Assembly (NCBI GenBank): GCA_903921605.1
Contig: CAIXQV010000143.1
Span: forward strand, 1-6,327
Direction: 5' to 3'
From: an uncultured Planctomycetaceae bacterium
GTDB taxonomy: Bacteria > Planctomycetota > Planctomycetia > Planctomycetales > Planctomycetaceae
DNA: 6,327 bases
Position numbers and translations under genes: made by a program. Positions 1-4,558 of this stretch are shown piece by piece (within the stretch, counting starts at the first letter, position 1; the number at the start of each line of letters is the position of its first letter). The notes under the pieces are model-generated. The model worked only from the letters and a program-made list of their open reading frames with translations. It did not search any database and had not been told where the DNA came from.

Positions 1-331
1 CGGGAAGTACATCGATCAGAACCGGAGTCGCTCCCACCGTCAGAACGTTGATCAGATTGGCTTTGAAATCATAGGCCGCAAGGATCACTTCATCACCGGC
101 TGAAACGGGCACCGAGCGCAATGCTAGTTCGACGGCAGATGTCCCGCTGCTGCAGAGCACGACATGCTCCACACCATGCATTTGGCCAAGTGCTTCTTGC
201 AGACGAACACAATGCGGGCCGTGATATCGCCCCCAGGAACCATCGGCCATCATGGATTCGAACACCGCCCGGATTGCGTCGTCGGTGATGGGCCAGGCTG
301 TGTTAATCGGCTGCGAGTTGATGTCGCTCAT
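1..331 (-). CDS. DegT/DnrJ/EryC1/StrS-family PLP aminotransferase, N-terminal 110 residues (partial)
   Basis: The reading frame starts at ATG 331-329 and stays open to the window edge. Seen: residues 60-71 read CSSGTSAVELAL, followed by GDEVILAAYDF (79-89) and VGATPVLIDV (99-108). This is the usual N-terminal layout of the family: an SGT element that contacts the PLP phosphate, a GDEV turn, then the GA-x-PV-x-x-D strand. Family members transfer an amino group to keto-sugars or related carbonyl substrates in the cytoplasm. The catalytic lysine lies downstream, outside the window, so activity cannot be judged. The family's common P-S/T-Y/F-T-F segment is here AAYDF, a mild departure. The start is well supported: GGAGGA lies 7 bases upstream, inside the end of the transporter gene, whose stop is 3 bases before this ATG, so translational coupling is likely. 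The substrate is unknown. Family assignment is confident. Confidence 0.9.
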   Translation of the reverse strand, partial: MSDINSQPINTAWPITDDAIRAVFESMMADGSWGRYHGPHCVRLQEALGQMHGVEHVVLCSSGTSAVELALRSVPVSAGDEVILAAYDFKANLINVLTVGATPVLIDVLP

Positions 332-334
332 TAT

Positions 335-1561
335 TCATTCCTCCGCATGGCGGGCGTGACCCGCCGAACTGCAGATGAACAGAATCGTCACCACCGCAAA
401 GACGGCGGCAACCCCGGCAAACATCAACTGATAAGCATAGGGAGTCTCCGGCTTGGCGTATCTTAAAAAGATGCCAATGATCGGGGCAGAGATAAATGTG
501 CCGACGTCAAACATGGCAAGAATCAGGGACGTCGCGACTCCCAGATAGCGGCGGGGAAAAACAGCCGTCCCGGCCGACATAATCGAAGGAAACAATAACG
601 CATGCGCTATCCCGGCTAACGCGGCCGGAGCAATCAGGTGCCAGGTATTCGTGACCGGCACGTAACACAAATAACTGATCGACAACAACGTAAGTCCGAC
701 CACGATCCATGGGCGATTTCCATAGCGTTCAAACAGCGAACGCGATGCGAGGCGTGCACCAAAACCTGTCATCGCGTAGATCACAAAGAATACGCCCACG
801 TGGGAAAGATGGGCTTCAATGGCGAACGGACGCAGAAATGTCGCGGGGATCGCAAACCCAGCTCCCATGACGGCAGCGGTCATGGAAATCATCAGCGGGT
901 GATACTGACGAATGACCGATAGCAAAGGAGGACGAGCGTGTCGAACCGGCAACACTGCTCCTTGTACTGCGAACCACGTGGCAATTGCGGAGGCTAAAGC
1001 CAAAGCAGCGGCCGTCCAGAACATCCGCTGGACCATCTGTTCCTGCGTGAGATCTCCGCTTCCCAGCCAGTCGCTGATCAGCGGGCCAATCATCAGCCCC
1101 AGAAATCCAGACGTCCCCAACGCGCCGACAATTTCGGCCATCCGCTTCGGGGGAACTCGCAAAGAAACAAAGGTAATGGAAGCCCCAAAGAACCCGGCGA
1201 GACTCGCCTGCATTAACGCTCGCACCAGAAAGACGCCCGGCGTTGTCGCACTGGAAATGGACAAATGCAGCAGGAGGCTGAACGTGTAGACCACAACGGA
1301 CCAGAACCAAACTCGAGCCGACCCGATGCGATCGATCGCTTCGCCCTGAGCGACGCGAATGATAATGCTGCCGATCATTCCGACACCGACGATCAGTCCC
1401 AGCTGCTGTTCGTCACCACCGATCATGTCCACAAAGTCGGAGTAACGAACCATCATCCCGTTGGCCAGAGTCGCCATCGCATTCGACAGATACGCCAACC
1501 AGAACGCACGGTCATAACCTCGCGTTTGCACCGGCTCATCAGGGAGTAGTTCGCTGGACAA
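335..1561 (-). CDS. Major facilitator superfamily (MFS) transporter, about 408 residues
   Basis: This is a multi-pass inner-membrane secondary transporter. From a TTG start at 1561 it has 408 residues, the usual MFS size. The first membrane segment begins near residue 19 (AFWLAYLSNAMATLANG). The loop between helices 2 and 3 carries a motif-A-like GEAIDRIGSAR (73-83), close to the family G-x-x-x-D-R-x-G-R/S pattern. Hydrophobic helices then continue, with a cytoplasmic loop around residues 200-225, to a short tail ending in AGHARHAEE. The substrate is not evident. The start is uncertain: the open frame extends to 2050, but that extension crosses a dispersed repeat and is Arg/Cys/Ser/Pro-rich, so it is probably not coding. 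No in-frame ATG lies between the repeat and helix 1. TTG 1561 (M-S-S-E-L-L-P-D-E) or GTG 1531 (398 residues) are the best candidates, neither with a good Shine-Dalgarno. It is followed after 3 bases by the aminotransferase and probably shares its transcript, hinting at related substrates (inference). Confidence 0.88.
   Translation of the reverse strand: MSSELLPDEPVQTRGYDRAFWLAYLSNAMATLANGMMVRYSDFVDMIGGDEQQLGLIVGVGMIGSIIIRVAQGEAIDRIGSARVWFWSVVVYTFSLLLHLSISSATTPGVFLVRALMQASLAGFFGASITFVSLRVPPKRMAEIVGALGTSGFLGLMIGPLISDWLGSGDLTQEQMVQRMFWTAAALALASAIATWFAVQGAVLPVRHARPPLLSVIRQYHPLMISMTAAVMGAGFAIPATFLRPFAIEAHLSHVGVFFVIYAMTGFGARLASRSLFERYGNRPWIVVGLTLLSISYLCYVPVTNTWHLIAPAALAGIAHALLFPSIMSAGTAVFPRRYLGVATSLILAMFDVGTFISAPIIGIFLRYAKPETPYAYQLMFAGVAAVFAVVTILFICSSAGHARHAEE
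339..344 (-). promoter_or_regulatory. Strong Shine-Dalgarno of the aminotransferase gene
   Basis: GGAGGA is read on the minus strand, with a 7-base spacer to ATG at 331. It lies within the last codons of the transporter gene. It is the clearest ribosome binding site in the window and fixes the start of the downstream gene, which fits reinitiation or coupling. Confidence 0.75.
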
Positions 1562-1812
1562 AAGTGGAATACCAATTCTACGAATGCTGGTTAATGAACG
1601 CGTCTCGAGCAACAAATCGAGGCATTGATCAAGAGCAGGAGTGCCTCTCAGTCTTTCTGAAAGCGTAGACCAATTATCGCCCCGAGGGTTCAGCCAATGG
1701 CCAGTATATCGCAAATTGCTGGTCCGTGTATCGGAGATAGTGCAAGACAGTTGTTCGGGGTGCAGCCGCAGATTTCGGCAGATCCTTCCTGCTAAGGAGC
1801 AGTTGATGGAGG

Positions 1813-1832
1813 TCCTTGCCTGCCGGGCGGGA
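1813..1832 (+). repeat. Left-end hairpin of repeat copy A
   Basis: TCC-TT-GCC pairs with GGC-G-GGA around loop TGCCG. It is preceded by AGG. Read on the plus strand this resembles the right-end hairpins read on the minus strand (AGG-stem-TGCCG-stem), which makes the element flanked by inverted hairpins. Confidence 0.55.
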
Positions 1833-1927
1833 CTTGGCATCAGGCTGCGACCTGTGTGCATGTCAACCAGCGAACTGGGCCGATCTGCTGCCGCGGATCG
1901 CAAATGGGGTTTGCCTTTCGGCGAAAA

Positions 1928-1946
1928 TCCCGCTCGGCAAGCGGGA
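1928..1946. repeat. Perfect 7-bp hairpin in repeat copy A
   Basis: TCCCGCT pairs with AGCGGGA around loop CGGCA, flanked by GAAAA and CCT. The copy B hairpin at 4225-4243 has the same loop, stem length and flanks, but a different stem sequence that is fully compensated. Confidence 0.75.
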
Positions 1947-1960
1947 CCTGCCAAACGCTG

Positions 1961-1979
1961 TCCTTTCGGGCAGAGAAGA
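1961..1979. repeat. Decayed second hairpin unit in repeat copy A
   Basis: TCCTTTC faces GAGAAGA around loop GGGCA: seven positions with one mismatch and one G-T pair. Its left arm is identical to that of the copy B hairpin, and it lies 3 bases from the shared CTTTGACAATCA (4 bases in B). It is therefore the positional counterpart of the B hairpin, and the 1928-1946 hairpin is the additional unit, 33 bases away. Confidence 0.55.
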
Positions 1980-2200
1980 TTCCTTTGACAATCATCCGAA
2001 CGGCCCCCGTTGTTTGGTAAAGACAGTTGGCCCGATGCGAGAATACTCAACTGCAGACAGTTCGATGGCGGCTTTCGATCAATAACCGCGCACCAATTTC
2101 AAGAAAATCAGCTCGAGAGAGCACTGTCTGGAAGCCTCCTAAAAGGCGGGTGCAAATCTCAGATTCGGCAGGGGAGGTTTTCCGGGAAGTTAATCGAGAG

Positions 2201-2225
2201 CAGAACTTTCGGGATAGAAGTTCTG
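2201..2225. repeat. Isolated 8-bp stem hairpin
   Basis: CAGAACTT at 2201-2208 is the exact inverse complement of AAGTTCTG at 2218-2225, with a 9-base loop. No run of T follows on either strand, so it does not look like an intrinsic terminator. It lies about 250 bases before the start at 2476. It could be an operator or a chance stem. Confidence 0.4.
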
Positions 2226-2475
2226 ATCGTTTGTCATCAACGAATGTCGACCAGAACGATTTCATTGAGTCATTCTCGAGCTGCAACGTTTGGCATTCGT
2301 TGGCTCGGACCGGGTTTGAGGCTTTCGTCTCGAAACTCCCAAGTGACAGAAAGCGAGTTCTTCGATCTGCCTCGTATTTCGAAGTCGGCTTCTCGGCGCG
2401 TGTACGAAACCCAATGACATTCTAAACTACCCATCAGATGATGAATCGGCGACGTTTTTGAATTGAGACGGATCC

Positions 2476-3588
2476 ATGAAATTCGGTGTGATCGGAAATA
2501 ATCCTCTGACAATGAGTTTGCTGCTGGAACTCGCAGGTTCTGTCGAGCATTCTCTGGTTGTCGGGGCCATTTCAGATCGCCTGGCTCAGTCAGTCTCTGC
2601 GGCACAGATTTCGATGCGGTTGGTGTCGACGCCTGAAGATGCCTTGCTGGATTCCGTAGTTGATGCCGTCATCATTGCTGTCAATGACATTGAAGAGAGC
2701 CTGCGTTTGTGTCGTGCGGCGACGCAAGCTGAAAAGCATGTCGTGATCATTCCACCTTTGGAATGCTCACCGGCATTTTCATTTGAGCTGCATCTGATTC
2801 TGGATGAAAGTCGCCATTGCATCGTGCCGCTAACCGGCCGATTCCAGTTGGCCGACTTGCCAGCTATGGAAAAATGCCTGCCGATGGATCGAAGCGGGAT
2901 TTTGCAGATCGCGGCAGAAATACCGGTCGAGAATTCAACTCCCGAGTCGCGAACAATCACCATTCTGCAGGGGCTCGATATTCTTTCTGCGAGTGGCTTT
3001 GATTATACCCAGGTGACAGCGTTGGAGTCATTGGCTCCCGATGGAACTCTGCTGTCTCTTTTGATCACTCTGAATTCCCAATCGACCGTCGAAACACCTT
3101 CTCCTCCCGCGACGCTGATGATTCGCCCGAGAGCATTGAGTCCAGCGCCGGATTCGGAACTGAGGATTCAGCGATCCTCCGCGACAGTCCAGCGGATGAG
3201 TGTTTCAGAACGAGCGCCCGCACTTCCACGTATCGATTGGCTTTTCGGAAATCGTGAAGCCTGTTCCAAATGGATGGAGTCGTTTTCGATCAGTCTGGAA
3301 CTCGCCGAGGCTGTCAAAAAATCTCTCAGACGAAGAAGAACCGTCGACGTTCATTTTGATAGCGGCAGTGAACGCGGAGTCTTCAAGAGTCAGATGACGG
3401 CGATGGGGTGTGGTGTCCTGACCTTTATGATGTTGGGCATGGTCGCGTACTTGGTCATCGCCCAGTTGACAACATTGCCAAACTGGGTGTTACACACCGC
3501 ACGAATTCTTTGGATCGCTCCGCTTGTCATCTTCCTGCTAGCGCAGGCATTGCTTCCGATCGCCAGAAATCGCACTGGCAGCAAATAG
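2476..3588 (+). CDS. Gfo/Idh/MocA-like Rossmann protein with two-helix C-terminal membrane tail, probable pseudoenzyme
   Basis: The protein has 370 residues. The N-terminus KFGVIGNNPLT (2-12) is a dinucleotide-binding strand-loop in which the usual G-x-G-x-x-G is reduced to GNNP. Residues 51-96 follow the Gfo/Idh/MocA pattern: STPEDALLDSVVDAVIIAV, then EKHVV. The family's E-K-P motif with its catalytic lysine is IPP at 92-94 here, so dehydrogenase activity is unlikely. The middle (118-217) resembles a shortened second domain, with LQGLDILSASG (164-174). From 273, a helix with a basic patch (KKSLRRRR, 281-288), DVHFD and FKSQMTAMGCG leads into membrane segments at about 310-331 and 343-362. 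Tails of this type are, as I recall, seen on planctomycete relatives. It is probably anchored with its Rossmann domain cytoplasmic. The ATG is secure because an in-frame TGA lies 3 codons upstream; the Shine-Dalgarno is weak. The gene is monocistronic as far as seen and convergent with dodecin. The family is fairly certain; the role is unknown. Confidence 0.85.
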   Translation: MKFGVIGNNPLTMSLLLELAGSVEHSLVVGAISDRLAQSVSAAQISMRLVSTPEDALLDSVVDAVIIAVNDIEESLRLCRAATQAEKHVVIIPPLECSPAFSFELHLILDESRHCIVPLTGRFQLADLPAMEKCLPMDRSGILQIAAEIPVENSTPESRTITILQGLDILSASGFDYTQVTALESLAPDGTLLSLLITLNSQSTVETPSPPATLMIRPRALSPAPDSELRIQRSSATVQRMSVSERAPALPRIDWLFGNREACSKWMESFSISLELAEAVKKSLRRRRTVDVHFDSGSERGVFKSQMTAMGCGVLTFMMLGMVAYLVIAQLTTLPNWVLHTARILWIAPLVIFLLAQALLPIARNRTGSK

Positions 3589-3647
3589 AGCCCCCAACGC
3601 GATGTCTCATGAGGATTCATGGGCGATGTCGTGGCAGATCCCGACGC
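3589..3647. other. Convergent intergenic spacer without a clear terminator
   Basis: These 59 bases lie between two stop codons that face each other. It holds the palindrome CTCATGAG (3606-3613) and the direct repeat GCGATGTC (3599-3606 and 3623-3630). No GC-rich hairpin followed by T residues is seen on either strand. Confidence 0.45.
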
Positions 3648-3929
3648 TCAATCGTTCAGAATGAACGTCACCTTTAAGTTGACTCGAAACGCCGTGATCT
3701 TGCCGTCGGCAACATCCACTTTCTGGTCCTGAACCCAGGCCCCCGTCACGTTCTGCAGGGTCTTGCAGGCTCGAGCGACACCAACTGCCACGGCATCTTC
3801 AAAACTGGTGGGAGACGATGCGATGATTTCTGTCACGCGAGCGACCGAACCGACTGATCCAGAGGATTCAGTAGCAGACGCTGCGGAGATGACCTCATCC
3901 TTGGACTTCTTTTTCTTCTTGTCTTTCAT
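3648..3929 (-). CDS. Dodecin family flavin-binding protein with Lys-rich N-terminal extension
   Basis: The protein has 93 residues. Residues 29-93 match the dodecin fold: VARVTEIIASSPTSFEDAV (strand 1 and start of the helix), VARACKTLQNVTGAWVQDQKV (51-71), then DGKITAFRVNLKVTFIL. Dodecins are small proteins that form hollow dodecamers storing or buffering flavins in the cytoplasm. In the well-studied archaeal protein a tryptophan sits in N-V-x-W; here that position is Gly63 and the tryptophan is two residues later (Trp65), as I recall from a common bacterial subtype with N-V-x-x-A-W. The archaeal flavin-contact Gln corresponds to Arg82. Before the core lies an unusual extension with KDKKKKKSKDE at 2-12 and a Ser/Ala-rich linker to 28. 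ATG 3929 is preferred because GGAG lies 11 bases upstream; GTG 3938 is in frame but only 2 bases from that GGAG. The gene is convergent with the 2476-3588 gene. The dodecin call is very secure; the ligand is not proven. Confidence 0.93.
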   Translation of the reverse strand: MKDKKKKKSKDEVISAASATESSGSVGSVARVTEIIASSPTSFEDAVAVGVARACKTLQNVTGAWVQDQKVDVADGKITAFRVNLKVTFILND

Positions 3930-4074
3930 GGTTCCCACGACTCCAGGTAAGCGTTAACTTCGGGCGACAGAGGCCGCCTTTAAATCTTTCAATGCTGTGC
4001 ATTCTACCCATCTCTCCTCTTTTCGGCCACTGAGCCGGGTATCGCCGCCAAACGGTATCGTCGGGAATTACGAT

Positions 4075-4259
4075 AGGTCCTCGTTGCCGAAGAGCCGTTT
4101 CTGTCGGTGCTGCTACCGGGGAGGACTTAGCGGCTGGCCGCGACCTCTGTGCAACGGGATTGATAAAGCCAATTGCGATCCGCAGCCAGTTGCACACGTC
4201 GTTCGCCTTACGGCAATACGAAAATCCTTTCCGGCAGAAAGGACCTACTTTGACAATCA
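4075..4259 (-). repeat. Dispersed structured repeat, copy B (REPIN/MITE-like)
   Basis: This is the second copy of the element at 1810-1994, in the same orientation judged by its ends. It begins AGGTCCTC, and GTCCTC (4077-4082) pairs exactly with GAGGAC (4121-4126) to close an arm holding TGCCG near its start. It ends with a perfect 7-bp hairpin (4225-4243), CCT and the 12-mer CTTTGACAATCA. The left arm is longer than in A and there is one right-end hairpin rather than two, so the identical total length of 185 bases is coincidental. A central TTGCGATCCGC (4173-4183) occurs in A in the opposite orientation. No coding content is seen. Confidence 0.7.
4225..4243. repeat. Perfect 7-bp hairpin in repeat copy B
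   Basis: TCCTTTC pairs with GAAAGGA around loop CGGCA, flanked by GAAAA and CCT. Compared with 1928-1946, stem positions 4 to 7 all differ and every change is matched on the opposite arm. Confidence 0.75.
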
Positions 4260-4347
4260 ATCGCGACTATACCCTGATTCCCTTGAAGCGTTCCTGACTG
4301 CTGTGGGTCTGATCATACCCAGGCTTGGCTCCTTGGTGGTCAGGTGA

Positions 4348-4418
4348 CAACTTTTTCCGATTTTTCCGGCCTTTCAGCCCATCTGCGGGTCAAAAAACGG
4401 ATGCTGGAAAGAAAGTTG
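4348..4418. repeat. Imperfect long hairpin
   Basis: CAACTTT (4348-4354) is the exact inverse complement of AAAGTTG (4412-4418). Further pairing is possible between the inner CTTTCAGC (4371-4378) and GCTGGAAAG (4403-4411) with a one-base bulge, but it needs a large asymmetric internal loop. The function is unknown. Confidence 0.3.
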
Positions 4419-4462
4419 CCGACATGGCGATAGGATCGCGGGTCCGTGTCGTCTTCAATTTG

Positions 4463-4501
4463 CCGTGAAACTATGAAAACACCGATATCGATATTTCACG
4501 G
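4463..4501. promoter_or_regulatory. Inverted repeat with palindromic centre upstream of the secreted protein gene
   Basis: CCGTGAAA (4463-4470) and TTTCACGG (4494-4501) are exact inverse complements separated by 23 bases. The interval contains the 10-base palindrome ATATCGATAT (4485-4494), which overlaps the second arm by one base. It lies about 58 bases before ATG 4559, a position suitable for a regulator site. Neither regulator nor promoter is identified. Confidence 0.35.
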
Positions 4502-4558
4502 AATCTCGCCCAGCCAGAGTCCTCCTCCCACCCTTTTTAGCGGTCGAATTTTATTCAA

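Larger units (their letters stand above)
1810..1994 (-). repeat. Dispersed structured repeat, copy A (REPIN/MITE-like)
   Basis: This shares several blocks with the stretch at 4075-4259. Both begin AGGTCCT on the plus strand, then have GGACTT-A/G-GC (A 1830, B 4123), GCGACCT-G/C-TGTGCA (A 1847-1860, B 4140-4153; 13 of 14 identical), GAAAA before a hairpin with loop CGGCA, and an identical 12-mer CTTTGACAATCA (A 1983-1994, B 4248-4259). Copy A has an extra 33-base hairpin unit, with hairpins at 1928-1946 and 1961-1979. A left-end hairpin at 1813-1832 carries loop TGCCG, the reverse complement of CGGCA, so the two ends are inverted relatives. No coding content is evident. It lies upstream of the transporter, but so far from its start that a leader role is only speculation. 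Confidence 0.7.
1562..2475. other. Gene-poor divergent intergenic region with repeat copy A
   Basis: These 914 bases separate the minus-strand transporter from the plus-strand Gfo/Idh/MocA-like gene. Several open frames cross it on both strands, but none gives a recognisable protein and they overlap one another. It contains repeat copy A (1810-1994), a small hairpin CTGCT-AAGG-AGCAG at 1789-1802 and an 8-bp stem hairpin at 2201-2225. On the minus strand, TATACT at 1708-1703 would be a fair -10 for the transporter, but the hexamer 17 bases upstream (ATACAC) is a poor -35, so no promoter is called. Nothing convincing was seen as a plus-strand promoter before 2476. Confidence 0.6.
3930..4558. 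other. Gene-poor divergent intergenic region with repeat copy B
   Basis: These 629 bases lie between dodecin (minus) and the secreted protein gene (plus). No believable coding sequence is seen; the frame running through it on the minus strand is a repeat shadow. It contains repeat copy B (4075-4259), an imperfect hairpin (4348-4418) and an inverted repeat (4463-4501). On the minus strand, TAGAAT at 4006-4001 is a fair -10 about 65 bases before the dodecin ATG, but no good -35 accompanies it. Confidence 0.55.

Noticed and set aside
335..2050. 571-residue version of the transporter
   Set aside because: The first 163 codons cross the dispersed repeat and encode an Arg/Cys/Ser/Pro-rich sequence with no membrane character. 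A 398-408 residue protein fits the family.
2105..2180. tRNA-like stretch (GCTC-GAGA-GAGC D-arm-like stem, CCTCCTAAAA anticodon-like loop, TGCAAAT T-loop-like)
   Set aside because: The D loop has only 4 bases, the T stem pairs at about 3 of 5 positions and no acceptor stem can be formed, so it is not a functional tRNA and even a relic is doubtful.
2010..2425. Overlapping plus-strand frames of about 130 residues before the Gfo-like gene
   Set aside because: They overlap each other in different frames and have no recognisable protein features; one begins inside the divergent region without a binding site.
3589..3647. Bidirectional terminator between the convergent genes
   Set aside because: There is only an 8-base palindrome and a short direct repeat, with no stable GC-rich stem or T run.
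3648..3938. Dodecin starting at GTG 3938
   Set aside because: GGAG would be only 2 bases from this codon; ATG 3929 has 11 bases of spacing and a standard codon.
1689..4045. Possible extension of repeat homology (1689-1712 versus 4022-4045, 17 of 24 positions alike)
   Set aside because: The distance to the element differs strongly (about 98 versus 30 bases) and the match is weak, so it was left out of the element.
3895..4260. 121-residue minus-strand frame through repeat copy B
   Set aside because: It is out of frame with dodecin, overlaps its start and translates repeat sequence, with no family resemblance.
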